DNA of 64,000 bases from Pseudomonas sp. BN411 (GTDB lineage: Bacteria; Pseudomonadota; Gammaproteobacteria; Pseudomonadales; Pseudomonadaceae). The notes beneath the pieces were generated by a model that did no database searches, was not told the origin of the DNA, and saw only the letters and a list, made by a program, of their open reading frames with translations. The stretch spans positions 50,233 to 114,232 of the forward strand of contig NZ_SSOM01000086.1 in the NCBI RefSeq assembly GCF_029871235.1, read 5' to 3'. Below, one piece after another: positions 30,220 through 38,978 of this stretch; the stretch's first letter is position 1; each line of letters opens with the position of its first letter. A program made the translations under genes and the position numbers.

Positions 30220-32042
30220 TTCAGGCTCTCCAGGTTGCGGGTGAAGGCGCTGGCACCCTGCTCCGCCGTACTGAAGGACTCGCGCATGAAGGCGAAGAGC
30301 TCGCGGCCGGTGCCGACGTTGGGTTCAAGGTCCCATTGCGCCGGTTCACGGGCATCGAATTCTGCGGCGTCCACCAGCACTTCCAGGGTGCCGGTGGTGC
30401 CGTCCACGCGCACCAGGTCGCCGTCGCGCACCCGTGCCAGCGGCCCGCCGTCAAAGGCTTCCGGGCAGACGTGAATGGCCGCGGGAATCTTGCCCGAGGC
30501 GCCGGACATGCGCCCATCAGTGACCAGGGCCACCTTGAAGCCACGATCCTGCAGCACGCCGAGGAAGGGGGTCATCTTGTGCAGCTCGGGCATGCCATTG
30601 CTGCGCGGGCCCTGGAAGCGCATCACGGCCACCAGGTCGCGCTCCAGCTCGCCGGCCTTGAAGGCATCGGCCAGGGTCTGCTGGTCATGGAAGACACGCG
30701 CCGGCGCTTCCACCACCTGATGCTCGGGGGCCACGGCGGATACCTTCATCACGCCACGCCCCAGGTTGCCCTTCATCACCCGCAAACCGCCCTCCGGCGA
30801 GAAGGGCCGCGCCACCGGGCGCAGGATGCTTTCGTCGAGGCTCGCTGCCGGACCGTCGCGCCAGACCAGCTTGCCGTCGTCGAGGAAAGGCTCGCGGGTG
30901 TAGTGCCGCAGGCCACGGCCCATGACGGTATTGACGTCCTCATGGAGCAGCCCGGCGTCGAGCAGCTCGCGCACCAGGAAGGCCACGCCGCCGGCGGCCT
31001 GGAAGTGATTGATGTCGGCCTTGCCGTTGGGATAGACGTGGGCCAGGGTCGGCACCACTTCGGAGAGGTCGGCCATGTCCTGCCAGGTGAGCTGGATACC
31101 CGCCGCCTGGGCGATGGCCGGCATGTGCAGGGTGTGGTTGGTGGAACCGCCGGTGGCGTGCAGGGCGACGATCGAGTTGATCAGCACGCGCTCGTCGACG
31201 ATCTCGCCGATGGGCAGGAACTGCCCACTCTGCCGGGTCAGGCGCGTGACCTGGTGCGCCGCCTCCACGTTCAGCGCCTCGCGCAACGGGGTGTTCGGAT
31301 TGACGAAGGATGCGCCCGGCAAGTGCAGGCCCATCACTTCCATGAGCATCTGGTTGGTGTTGGCGGTGCCGTAGAAGGTGCAGGTGCCGGGGCTGTGGTA
31401 GGCCTTCATTTCCGACTCCAGCAGCTCGTCACGGCTGGCCTTGCCTTCGGCATAGCGCTGACGCACCTCGGCCTTTTCCTTGTTGGAAAGACCGGAAGGC
31501 ATGGGGCCGGCGGGAACGAAGATCGACGGCAGGTGGCCGAAGCGCAGCGCACCCATCATCAGGCCGGGGACGATCTTGTCGCAGATGCCGAGGAACAGCG
31601 CGGCATCGAACATGTTGTGGGAAAGCGCCACGGCGGTAGACATGGCGATCACCTCGCGGCTGGCGATGCCCAGCTCCATGCCCGGCTCGCCCTGGGTGAC
31701 GCCGTCGCACATGGCCGGCACGCCACCGGCTACCTGCCCCACCGAGCCGATGTCGCGCAGGGCCTGGCGAATCTTTTCCGGGTAGTTCTCGTAGGGCTGG
31801 TGGGCCGAGAGCATGTCGTTATAGGCGGTGACAATGGCCACGTTGGCCGAATCCATCAGGCGCAGGCGCTGTTTGTCGCCACCTCCGCAGCCGGCCACGC
31901 CGTGGGCGAAGTTGGCGCACTGCAGCTTGCCGCGCTGGGGCCCGTCACTGGCCGCCTTGTGGATCATCGCCAGGTAGCGCTCGCGAGTTGCGCGGCTGCG
32001 CTCCACCAGACGCTCGGTTACCTCAAGTACGCGGGGATGCAT
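30216..32042 (-). CDS. edd: 6-phosphogluconate dehydratase
   Basis: The 608-residue dehydratase converts 6-phosphogluconate to KDPG. It belongs to the IlvD/Edd family with Fe-S cysteines in [12 protein letters not shown] (about 112-123), G-I-C-D-K and the H-A-T-G-G-S-T-N-H motif (about 290). The start is ATG 32042 with GGAG upstream. A HexR-type site lies 93 bp upstream. It heads the edd-glk operon. Confidence 0.95.
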   Translation of the reverse strand: MHPRVLEVTERLVERSRATRERYLAMIHKAASDGPQRGKLQCANFAHGVAGCGGGDKQRLRLMDSANVAIVTAYNDMLSAHQPYENYPEKIRQALRDIGSVGQVAGGVPAMCDGVTQGEPGMELGIASREVIAMSTAVALSHNMFDAALFLGICDKIVPGLMMGALRFGHLPSIFVPAGPMPSGLSNKEKAEVRQRYAEGKASRDELLESEMKAYHSPGTCTFYGTANTNQMLMEVMGLHLPGASFVNPNTPLREALNVEAAHQVTRLTRQSGQFLPIGEIVDERVLINSIVALHATGGSTNHTLHMPAIAQAAGIQLTWQDMADLSEVVPTLAHVYPNGKADINHFQAAGGVAFLVRELLDAGLLHEDVNTVMGRGLRHYTREPFLDDGKLVWRDGPAASLDESILRPVARPFSPEGGLRVMKGNLGRGVMKVSAVAPEHQVVEAPARVFHDQQTLADAFKAGELERDLVAVMRFQGPRSNGMPELHKMTPFLGVLQDRGFKVALVTDGRMSGASGKIPAAIHVCPEAFDGGPLARVRDGDLVRVDGTTGTLEVLVDAAEFDAREPAQWDLEPNVGTGRELFAFMRESFSTAEQGASAFTRNLESLK

Positions 32043-32134
32043 GGATTCAGCTCCAGGTAGCGGGTGAATTTGTTTTTATATAAACCACAATACTGCCATT
32101 ACGATCATAAATTCACTAGAAAACGCAAAATATT

Positions 32135-32149
32135 TTGTTATTACAACAA
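32135..32149. promoter_or_regulatory. HexR operator candidate upstream of edd
   Basis: TTGT-tattaca-ACAA matches the P. putida HexR consensus TTGT-N7-ACAA exactly. It lies in an AT-rich stretch 93 bp before the edd start. Confidence 0.7.
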
Positions 32150-32310
32150 CAAAATCAAAAGAACCCGCTTCCATTCATATAGACCACCCGGAACGGTGTC
32201 GGCACGCAGCATAACCCCGCCCCTGCACCGCCACCTATTCCACTCATGGCGCACTCCAGAGCCTTATGACCAGAACAACAGAGAGCTAGTGTGAAATGCT
32301 CTAAGAAATA

Positions 32311-32320
32311 ACTTGCGCGC
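32311..32320. promoter_or_regulatory. Palindrome TTGCGCGCAA upstream of the small secreted ORF and ohr
   Basis: A perfect 10-bp palindrome followed by AATAACT; a half-like copy, CGCGCAAAAC, recurs at about 32365-32374. Both lie in the region expected to hold the promoter of the 32405 gene. The binding protein is unknown. Confidence 0.3.
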
Positions 32321-32404
32321 AAAATAACTCAGCAGTAACTTTTGCCTCACCAACTTACTTATCGCGCAAAACATTAACGAACAAACCAACACCGGAGACT
32401 CGCC

Positions 32405-32533
32405 ATGAAAGCCCTGATCACCTTCACCGCCGTCCTCGCGTTCTCCTCCGCCAGCTTCGCCGACACCGGCAAGCCGGACAGCCGCCGCAGCGGCGCGCTG
32501 TACCCGGAATGGCTGATCAACCACGACGGCTGA
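32405..32533 (+). CDS. Small secreted protein of unknown function (42 residues)
   Basis: The ORF encodes a signal-peptide-like N-terminus (MKALITFTAVLAF then SSASFA, cleavage after Ala19) and a 23-residue hydrophilic remainder, D-T-G-K-P-D-S-R-R-S-G-A-L-Y-P-E-W-L-I-N-H-D-G. GGAG stands nine bases before the ATG and nearly every third codon base is G or C. I do not recognise a family; the mature part is too short for an enzyme. It lies 63 bp before ohr and could be co-transcribed with it. Confidence 0.65.
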   Translation: MKALITFTAVLAFSSASFADTGKPDSRRSGALYPEWLINHDG

Positions 32534-32596
32534 TCCACACAACCCGACCACCCACGCACACCACGCACTCCAAACCTGATTGAAAAGGAAACCATC

Positions 32597-33022
32597 ATGA
32601 GCATCGAAAACGTTCTGTACCGCGCCTACGCTGAAGCCACCGGCGGCCGTGACGGCCGCGCCATCTCCTCCGACGGTGTACTCGACGTCAGCCTGACCAC
32701 CCCGCGTGAGCTGGGCGGCGCCGGCGGCGAAGGCACCAACCCCGAGCAACTGTTCGCAGCCGGCTACTCCGCCTGCTTCCTCGGCGCGCTGAAGTTCGTC
32801 GCCGCCCGCGACAAGCACAAGCTGCCGGCCGATACCTCCATCGAAGGCATCGTGGGCATCGGCGCCATCCCCACCGGCTTCGGCATCGAAGTGGAACTGC
32901 GTATCGACATCCCCGGCCTGGACCGTGAGGAAGCCCGCGCCATCGTGGACAAGGCCCACATCGTGTGCCCGTACTCCAACGCCACCCGCGGCAACATCGA
33001 CGTGACCCTGACCCTGGTCTGA
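32597..33022 (+). CDS. ohr: Organic hydroperoxide resistance protein Ohr
   Basis: The 141-residue OsmC/Ohr-family thiol peroxidase reduces organic and fatty-acid hydroperoxides. The two reactive cysteines are in A-G-Y-S-A-C-F (Cys60) and [13 protein letters not shown] (Cys124), with the Ohr-type A-x-T-G-G-R-D-G-R start. AAGGAAA precedes the ATG and a strong terminator follows. No ohrR gene is next to it. Confidence 0.93.
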   Translation: MSIENVLYRAYAEATGGRDGRAISSDGVLDVSLTTPRELGGAGGEGTNPEQLFAAGYSACFLGALKFVAARDKHKLPADTSIEGIVGIGAIPTGFGIEVELRIDIPGLDREEARAIVDKAHIVCPYSNATRGNIDVTLTLV

Positions 33023-33036
33023 GTCGCGCAATCGAC

Positions 33037-33073
33037 AAGGGCGGGCATCCCGAAAGGGGGGCCCGCCCTTTTT
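33037..33073 (+). terminator. Rho-independent terminator after ohr
   Basis: AAGGGCGGGC pairs with GCCCGCCCTT, followed by TTT, 15 bp after the stop codon. Confidence 0.9.
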
Positions 33074-33100
33074 CGTGTTTGCTGGAATGGGCGCCACTGC

Positions 33101-33199
33101 TGTAGGGGCGAATTCATTCGCCAAGCAGGCCGAAGGTCTGCCTTACAAGTCCGTGGGGGGGCAGCTACGCTGCCCTTGGCGATTGAAATCGCCCCTACA
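33101..33199. repeat. Dispersed intergenic element, GAATTC family
   Basis: TGTAGGGGCGAATTCATTCG to GATTGAAATCGCCCCTACA, with inner GCAGGCCGAAGGTCTGC and GGCAGCTACGCTGCC hairpins. It lies between the ohr terminator and ybjQ. Confidence 0.85.
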
Positions 33200-33233
33200 G
33201 CCGGTCTCTATCAACAATGCCAAGGAGCGCAGC

Positions 33234-33551
33234 ATGATCCTTTCCACCACCCCCACCCTCGAAGGCCGTTCCATCCGTGAATACAAGGGCATCGTGGTCG
33301 GTGAAGCCATTCTCGGTGCCAACGTGTTCCGCGATCTGTTCGCCGGCATTCGCGACATCATCGGCGGACGCTCCGGTGCCTATGAAAAGGAACTGGCCAA
33401 GGCGCGGGAAATCGCTTTCGAGGAACTGTCCGAGCACGCCGAGAAGCTCGGCGCCAACGCGGTGGTCGGCATCGACATCGATTACGAGGTGGTCGGGCAG
33501 AACGGCAGCATGCTGATGGTGAGCATCAGCGGCACCGCCGTGGTGATCTGA
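33234..33551 (+). CDS. YbjQ/UPF0145 family protein
   Basis: The 105-residue protein has the UPF0145 fold: [11 protein letters not shown] near the N-terminus, Y-K-G-I-V-V-G-E, and the [12 protein letters not shown] segment. Proteins of this family form pentameric rings; the cellular role is not known. The start is ATG 33234 with AGGAG upstream; the open frame upstream is repeat sequence. It is convergent with the mltF-like gene, whose stop is only 2 bp away. Confidence 0.87.
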   Translation: MILSTTPTLEGRSIREYKGIVVGEAILGANVFRDLFAGIRDIIGGRSGAYEKELAKAREIAFEELSEHAEKLGANAVVGIDIDYEVVGQNGSMLMVSISGTAVVI

Positions 33552-33552
33552 T

Positions 33553-35025
33553 TCAGCCGCCCGTGGCCCTTCGCACCTGCTTGTCCCGCGCCAGCTTGTA
33601 GGCCACGTAGTACTTGTAGATGTTGCCCACGTAGTCGACCGTCTCGCGCCCGACCAGGCGCGCGGCGGCGTGCTCGACGTTGCCGAACAAGATGTTCTTG
33701 TCCAGGCCTGATTTCTCCGCCAGGCGGCGGAATTTGCGCAGGTTGCCTGGCCCTGCGTTGTAGGCGGCGAAGGTCATCAGGGTGCGGTTCAGCGGCGTCA
33801 GCTCGGAGTCGTTCAGGTACTTGTCGGCCAGCAGCCTCATGTACTTGCTGCCGGCCTCGATGTTGCGGTCAGCGTCCTTGTCGATCTCCGCGATACCCAC
33901 GCTGGGATCGGCAGCGGTGCTGGGCAGCAGCTGCATCACGCCCACCGCGCCGCGATGGCTGCGCGCCTGCTGGTTGAGCTGGGATTCCTGGTACCCCTGG
34001 GCCATCAGCATCAGGTAGTCGAAGTCGTAGGTGCCGGCGTGCTTCTCGAAGAAGCCCACCAGCTCGGCGAAACGCTTCATTTCCTCCTCATCGGTGGCGT
34101 CGTAGAGCGCCTTGCTGTTCTTCACATACTTGTTGCGAATCGAATTGCCGAAGGCAGTCCCCAGTTTGTGGCCCTTGGCGAACTGCGCCAGCACCTTGAG
34201 CAACTGCGGGCTGCCCTTGCGAACCGCCCAGGCGATTTCGGTGTCGTCACGAATCGGGAAATCCTCGTGTATCACCAGGTCCTGGAGCATGGATTTCCAG
34301 GTTTCCGCGATGTAACGATCCACCACCGTGGCGTTCACCAGCCCGGCATTCACCATTTCCAGCAGGTCTTCGGACTCCAGGTTCTCATCGGCGGGTTTGA
34401 TGGTGATCGGCGCCAGCCCCTTCACCCGGAAGGTCTCGTTGAGCTCGATGAGGTGCTCGTAGTAACTGCTGGACGGCCGCACCATCACTTCCTTGCCGGC
34501 CAGGTCTTCCAGGCTGGCGACCTTCATGCTCTTCGGCCCGGTGACCAGCACTTCTCGGATTCCACTGGCGAAGGGAACGGAAAAGTCCACCTGGGCCTGG
34601 CGCCGGTGCGTGACAGCCAGGCCACCGGCGGAGATATCCCCAACCCCCTCCAGCAGCTTGGGAATCAGCTCGTCACGGCCGACAGGAATGAACAGTACCC
34701 GCCACTGCAGGGACTTGTTCTTGAAGCGGTACTGCTTGTTCAGCCAGTGCTCGAGACCTTTGCCGATCTCGTAGCTGATCCCGCGCTGGCGCCCCCGGTC
34801 TACGGCAAAGAAGGTCTTGCTGTAGGGCACCAGGATGCGCACCAGGCGCCGCTCACGCATTCCCTCGAAATCGCCCGTCCAGGCGGAGGGGACGGGCAGC
34901 ACCATCGAATCCACTTCCGCCTCTTCCGCCGCGCTCAGCTCGACACTGGGCAGGTCCTCCGCCCAGGCTCCCCGTGCCAGCAGGAGCAACGCCAGCACCA
35001 GCAGGAGGAAACGCACCGATTTCAT
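33553..35025 (-). CDS. MltF-like lytic murein transglycosylase
   Basis: The 490-residue envelope protein has a signal peptide (1-22), an N-terminal family 3 periplasmic binding domain (about 60-295) and a C-terminal lysozyme-like SLT domain (about 310-450; catalytic Glu in G-Y-Q-E-S-Q-L-N, followed by G-A-V-G-V-M-Q-L-L-P). This is the architecture of MltF and of soluble paralogues in Pseudomonas. It cleaves peptidoglycan. No lipobox is seen. The ppk2 gene lies 33 bp upstream on the same strand. Confidence 0.87.
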   Translation of the reverse strand: MKSVRFLLLVLALLLLARGAWAEDLPSVELSAAEEAEVDSMVLPVPSAWTGDFEGMRERRLVRILVPYSKTFFAVDRGRQRGISYEIGKGLEHWLNKQYRFKNKSLQWRVLFIPVGRDELIPKLLEGVGDISAGGLAVTHRRQAQVDFSVPFASGIREVLVTGPKSMKVASLEDLAGKEVMVRPSSSYYEHLIELNETFRVKGLAPITIKPADENLESEDLLEMVNAGLVNATVVDRYIAETWKSMLQDLVIHEDFPIRDDTEIAWAVRKGSPQLLKVLAQFAKGHKLGTAFGNSIRNKYVKNSKALYDATDEEEMKRFAELVGFFEKHAGTYDFDYLMLMAQGYQESQLNQQARSHRGAVGVMQLLPSTAADPSVGIAEIDKDADRNIEAGSKYMRLLADKYLNDSELTPLNRTLMTFAAYNAGPGNLRKFRRLAEKSGLDKNILFGNVEHAAARLVGRETVDYVGNIYKYYVAYKLARDKQVRRATGG

Positions 35026-35058
35026 GGGAACCGCCTTCGCCGCCCTGGGGCGGCGCGA

Positions 35059-35883
35059 TCAGAAGATCTCCTCGACCTGCCGGAACGGATAGGACGCGGG
35101 CTTGTACTTGCCAAGTTTGCCGCGCTTGGGTAGCTCCACCTTCTGGTCGCGGGTCAGGTCCTTGTAGGGGATCTGCTTGAGCAGGTGACTGATGATGTTC
35201 AGCCGCACTCGCCGCTTGTCTTCCGAATGCGCCATGTACCAGGGCGCCCAGGACGAATCGGTGGCGGCGAACATTTCATCACGGGCGCGGGTGTAGTCGT
35301 CCCAGCGTGCATATGACTTGAGGTCCATGGGCGACAGCTTCCAGATCTTGCGCCCATCGTTGATGCGGTCCTTGAGGCGGCGGGTCTGCTCCTCGGCACT
35401 CACCTCCAGCCAGTATTTGACCAGGATGATTCCGGACTCGACCATCATCTTCTCGAACAGCGGCGTGACCGTGAGGAACTTGTGCGCTTGCTCCTCAGAG
35501 CAGAAGCCCATGACCCGCTCGACACCGGCGCGGTTGTACCAGCTGCGGTCGAAGATCACGATTTCACCGGCCGCCGGCATATGGGCCAGATAGCGCTGGA
35601 TGTACATCTGGGATTTTTCCCGCTCGGTGGGAGCCGGCAGCGCCACCACCCGGAACACGCGAGGACTGACCCGCTCGGTGATGGCCTTGATGGTCCCGCC
35701 CTTGCCGGCGCCGTCGCGGCCTTCGAAGACGATGCAGACCTTGAGCCCCTGGTCCACGACCCATTGCTGGAGCTTCACCAGCTCTACGTGGAGACGCTTG
35801 AGCTCGCTGTCGTACTCCTTGCGACCAAGTTCCACCTGCCCTGCCTTGTCTTCACTGGCAGCCTTTTTCTTGCCTTTCGCCAT
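35059..35883 (-). CDS. ppk2: Polyphosphate kinase 2 (PPK2 family)
   Basis: The 274-residue single-domain PPK2 transfers phosphate between polyphosphate and nucleotides. It shows Walker A F-E-G-R-D-G-A-G-K-G-G (about 53-63), the lid region around R-V-V-A-L-P-A-P-T-E-R-E, and Walker B D-R-S-W-Y-N-R-A-G-V-E (about 113-123). The length and motifs fit class I (nucleoside diphosphate substrates), but the class is inferred. GAAGGAGCAGGTC precedes the ATG. Confidence 0.92.
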   Translation of the reverse strand: MAKGKKKAASEDKAGQVELGRKEYDSELKRLHVELVKLQQWVVDQGLKVCIVFEGRDGAGKGGTIKAITERVSPRVFRVVALPAPTEREKSQMYIQRYLAHMPAAGEIVIFDRSWYNRAGVERVMGFCSEEQAHKFLTVTPLFEKMMVESGIILVKYWLEVSAEEQTRRLKDRINDGRKIWKLSPMDLKSYARWDDYTRARDEMFAATDSSWAPWYMAHSEDKRRVRLNIISHLLKQIPYKDLTRDQKVELPKRGKLGKYKPASYPFRQVEEIF

Positions 35884-35986
35884 GACCTGCTCCTTCGTGT
35901 GGGAATCCGATCATTACAAGCTAGCTGAGCATTGGCGTCTTGCAGGGCCCAGTAGCAATGCACCGGTCGGTTCCCTGTCCAGAAAG

Positions 35987-36022
35987 GCAAAACGCCCCGT
36001 TCTGCATGGCAGCACGGGGCGT
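35987..36022 (-). terminator. Rho-independent terminator of the NCS1 permease transcript
   Basis: On the minus strand ACGCCCCGT-g-CTGC pairs with GCAG-a-ACGGGGCGT and runs into TTTTGCC, 21 bp after the permease stop. Confidence 0.85.
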
Positions 36023-36042
36023 CGGCGACATGGATCAGACGG

Positions 36043-37440
36043 TCATTCGGCCAGGCTGAGGTCGCCGGCGGGTTCGGTCTTGCTGCGCGTGGCCAGGCAG
36101 AAATACAGCGGGCAGGTCACCAGCAGCCCCACCAGCCAGGACAGGTCCACGCCCTCGATGTAGTTGGCCCAGGGGCCAACATAGAGCGCGGTATTGGCGA
36201 ATGGCAGCTGAACCTGGATGCCGAGGAAATAGGCGGTGATCGCGTGGGGATTGAAGCGCCCGTAGATGCCGCCGTCCGCCTTGAAGATCGAGGCAATGTC
36301 GTAGCGGCCGCGCTTGATCAGGTAGAAGTCGATCAGGTTGATCGACGCCCAGGGCACCAGGACCAGCAACAGCGCCAGGATCAGGCCGATGAAGTGGGAA
36401 ATGAAGTTGGCCGAGGCGCCCAGCGCCATCAGGCAGCTGCTCACCAGCACCACGGCGGACAGGAGCACTCGCACCGGGATGCTGGGCGTCCAGCCACCCG
36501 CGAAGGTCTGTATGGAGGTGACGATGGACAGCACCGCGCCGTACAGGTTGAGGGCGTTGTGGCTGATGATGTTTAGCAGGAACAGCAGCATCAGCACCGG
36601 ACCGAGAACACCGGTGGCCTGCTTGACCGCCGCCATGGCCTCGGTGCCTTCCGGGGTCGCCAGGACTGCCACCGCTCCAAAGCTGAAGGACAGGATGGTG
36701 CCCAGGCAGGCGCCGAAGTAGGTGGCCCAGAACGGTTTGGCGATGCCGATGCTGGCCGGCAGGTAGCGCGAGTAGTCAGACACGTAGGGCGAGAAGCTCA
36801 GCTGCCAGATGATCCCCAGGCAGATGGTGGCCAGGAAGCCCGACAGGTTGAAGGCGCCGCGGCTGAAGAAGTCCGCCGGCAGCTCGCTGCAGAAAATAGT
36901 GATGAATCCGGCCAGCAGCGCGCCGCCCATCACCCAGGTGCCAATGCGATTGAGGGTGTGGATGAAGCGGTAGCCGACCACACCGATGGCTGTCGCGCTG
37001 ATGGCGCCGATGATGATCGCCGCCGGCAGTGGCACGGCAGGAGCGATGCCATGGATCGACTCGCCGGCCAGGACGATATTGGAAATAAAGAAGCCGAGAT
37101 AAATCACCGCCGCGAACAGCACGATCAGCAGCGCTCCGTAACGACCGAACTGGCCGCGACTCTGGACCATCTGCGGGATGCCCATCTGCGGCCCCTGGGC
37201 CGATGCCAGGGCAATGAAGACACCACCGATCATGTGCCCCAGCACAATGGCCAGCAGGCCCCAGAGCAGGTCGAGGTGGAAGACCTGGACCACCATGGCC
37301 CCGGTGACGATCGGCAATGGAGCAATATTGGTGCTGAACCAGAGCGTGAACAGGTCACGGGCCTTGCCGTGGCGTTCGGCGGGTGGCACGTAGTCGACGG
37401 TATGGTTCTCGATCAGCGTCTGCTGGGAATTCTCGGACAT
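36043..37440 (-). CDS. NCS1-family nucleobase-type cation symporter (first copy)
   Basis: The 465-residue transporter has about twelve hydrophobic segments and cytosine/purine permease features: the N-terminal P-A-E-R-H-G-K-A-R-D-L-F-T-L-W-F motif, A-Q-G-P-Q-M-G-I-P-Q-M-V-Q-S-R-G-Q-F-G (about 85-103) and S-P-Y-V-S-D-Y-S-R-Y-L-P. NCS1 members import cytosine, uracil, hydantoins, allantoin, thiamine or pyridoxine. A GntR-type operator stands 94 bp upstream, overlapping a TTGTCT-16-TAATAT promoter. I infer uptake of the substrate of the neighbouring monooxygenase system. ATG 37440 is preferred to the frame start at 37518. Confidence 0.88.
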   Translation of the reverse strand: MSENSQQTLIENHTVDYVPPAERHGKARDLFTLWFSTNIAPLPIVTGAMVVQVFHLDLLWGLLAIVLGHMIGGVFIALASAQGPQMGIPQMVQSRGQFGRYGALLIVLFAAVIYLGFFISNIVLAGESIHGIAPAVPLPAAIIIGAISATAIGVVGYRFIHTLNRIGTWVMGGALLAGFITIFCSELPADFFSRGAFNLSGFLATICLGIIWQLSFSPYVSDYSRYLPASIGIAKPFWATYFGACLGTILSFSFGAVAVLATPEGTEAMAAVKQATGVLGPVLMLLFLLNIISHNALNLYGAVLSIVTSIQTFAGGWTPSIPVRVLLSAVVLVSSCLMALGASANFISHFIGLILALLLVLVPWASINLIDFYLIKRGRYDIASIFKADGGIYGRFNPHAITAYFLGIQVQLPFANTALYVGPWANYIEGVDLSWLVGLLVTCPLYFCLATRSKTEPAGDLSLAE

Positions 37441-37533
37441 CGTCTTGCCTTGCTTATTGTCTTTGTAGAAAAGCCACGAAGGGGCGCAATCGGGGGTTGT
37501 GCTGACGGCAGCAGCCACCCGAAAACGAACACC

Positions 37534-37549
37534 ATATTATGGTATTCCA
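37534..37549 (-). promoter_or_regulatory. Regulon operator 1 (upstream of NCS1 permease 1)
   Basis: ATATTATGGTATTCCA as written on the plus strand. On the minus strand a -35 TTGTCT and a -10 TAATAT are 16 bp apart, with the -10 inside the operator, so binding should repress the permease gene. Confidence 0.75.
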
Positions 37550-37718
37550 AGACTCAGACAAGGCTTTTTTGGACGTCAAACTGTACTGAAAATACGCCTT
37601 TGAGTAGCTGAATCGATCCACCATATCTTGGCAATGGCCCGTATTCAGTGGCTTACAGCGAACCTGACAACGTTCGTCGGACGGGGGAAGACGCAGAAAA
37701 ATTCCACTTGCATTGAAA

Positions 37719-37734
37719 GTATTACGGTATACCA
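37719..37734 (+). promoter_or_regulatory. Regulon operator 2 (upstream of flavin reductase 1)
   Basis: GTATTACGGTATACCA. A TTGCAT box stands at 37708-37713; TACCAT at 37730-37735 (16-bp spacing) would be the -10 box within the site. It is 56 bp before the reductase start. Confidence 0.75.
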
Positions 37735-37789
37735 TCAGACACAGATGCGCTGCCGGTCGCAGCCACTTGCTCCCGATAGGTACCCCGAA

Positions 37790-38275
37790 ATGATCGACAC
37801 CAATGCCTACAAACAAGTCATGGGCTCCTTCCCTTCCGGCGTCACCGTCATCACCACCCTGGATGACGACGGGCAGATCGTCGGGCTGACCGCCAGCGCC
37901 TTCAGCTCCCTGTCCATGGACCCGGCCCTGGTGCTGTTCTGCCCCAACTACAGCTCCGATTCCTACCCGGTGCTGATCAAGAGCAAGCGCTTCGCCATCC
38001 ACCTGCTTTCCGCCGACCAGCGCGACGAGGCTTACGCCTTCGCGAAGAAGGGCAAGGACAAGGCGCAGGGCATCGACTGGACCCTGAGCGAATTGGGCAA
38101 CCCTATCCTGGCCAATGCCACCGCCATCATCGAATGCGAACTGTGGCGCGAATACGAAGGCGGCGACCACGCCATCCTGGTGGGCGCCGTGAAGAACCTG
38201 ATCGTTCCCGAGCAGGAAGTGATCCCGATGATCTACTGCCGCGGCAAGATGGGCGCGCTGCAGGCCTTCGCCTGA
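37790..38275 (+). CDS. Flavin reductase (first copy), partner of a two-component monooxygenase
   Basis: The 161-residue protein belongs to the flavin reductase/FMN-binding split-barrel family (RutF/HpaC type): M-G-S-F-P-S-G-V-T-V-I-T-T (about 10-22), L-T-A-S-A-F-S-S-L-S-M-D-P-A-L-V (about 32-47) and G-D-H-A-I-L-V-G-A-V. It would supply reduced FMN to the luciferase-like monooxygenase at 38979. It has the same length and roughly 70% identity by eye to the gene at 45826. A regulon operator lies just upstream and a terminator just after. The start is ATG 37790 rather than the longer open frame that runs through the operator. Confidence 0.88.
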   Translation: MIDTNAYKQVMGSFPSGVTVITTLDDDGQIVGLTASAFSSLSMDPALVLFCPNYSSDSYPVLIKSKRFAIHLLSADQRDEAYAFAKKGKDKAQGIDWTLSELGNPILANATAIIECELWREYEGGDHAILVGAVKNLIVPEQEVIPMIYCRGKMGALQAFA

Positions 38276-38303
38276 CATCAAGTTGATGTGTGCTTTGAAT
38301 CCC

Positions 38304-38328
38304 GCCCCCTAGATTGGGGGCTTTTTTT
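38304..38328 (+). terminator. Rho-independent terminator after flavin reductase 1
   Basis: GCCCCC-tagatt-GGGGGC followed by seven T, 28 bp after the stop. Confidence 0.9.
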
Positions 38329-38351
38329 GCCCGCACATCGAATGCTTCCCC

Positions 38352-38809
38352 TGTAGGGGCGAATTCATTCGCCAAGCAGGACGCAGTCCTGCCGTAGGTT
38401 GGTCCGAGGAACGAGGCCCAACGCCTGTGGGCACTCCGTCCGTTGGGCTTCGCTCTGCGCCAACCTACGGGAAGTTCGTGCCGAACTCGGCCTCCCTCAC
38501 CCCAGCCCTCTCCCAGCAGCCCGTGCGGACGCTCTTCCTGTGGCGGCGAATTCATTCGCCAAGCAGGACGCAGTCCTGCCGTAGGTTGGCCCGAGGAACG
38601 AGGCCCAACGCCTGTGGACACTCCGTCCGCTGGGCTTCGCTCTGCGCCAACCTACGGGAAGTTCGTGCCGAACTCGGCCTCCCTCACCCCAGCCCTTTCC
38701 CAACAGCCCGTGCGGACGCTCTTCCTGTGGCGGCGAATTCATTCGCCAAGCAGGACGCATTCCTGCCGTAGGTTGGTCCGAGGAACGAGGCCCAACGCTT
38801 GGGGGCACT
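38352..38809. repeat. Tandem 187-bp repeats built from two dispersed-element families
   Basis: Two full copies (38361-38547, 38548-38734) and a partial third (38735 to about 38805) are in direct orientation, more than 95% identical by eye. Each unit joins a GAATTC-family half element to a GTAGGTTGG...CCAACCTAC element and a CTCACCCCAGCCCT linker. The 700-bp gap between flavin reductase 1 and the monooxygenase gene holds these repeats, a terminator and operator 3, and no gene; the open frames across it merely read through the repeats. Confidence 0.85.
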
Positions 38810-38861
38810 CGGCGATACCCACGGCAAGGTTGTTCTGGCGGAAAGGCCTTGCAGATATTCC

Positions 38862-38877
38862 GTATTATGGTATACCA
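38862..38877 (+). promoter_or_regulatory. Regulon operator 3 (upstream of the luciferase-like monooxygenase)
   Basis: GTATTATGGTATACCA, containing the 10-bp palindrome TGGTATACCA. TTGCAG at 38849-38854 with TATACC 16 bp downstream gives a promoter overlapped by the site. Confidence 0.78.
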
Positions 38878-38978
38878 ATATCCAGCAAGCCGCCCGGTAG
38901 GTCAGAGCCCACTGGCGGAGTCACCCCACCGCAGCGGCCGCTCCGTGGCCACGCAGAAAAAGGTTCGAGGTAAGCGAC

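Noticed and set aside
38399..38878. Overlapping open frames (for example 38427-38771 and 38443-38973)
   Set aside because: They read through the 187-bp tandem repeats, repeat their own peptide sequence, and lack ribosome-binding sites.
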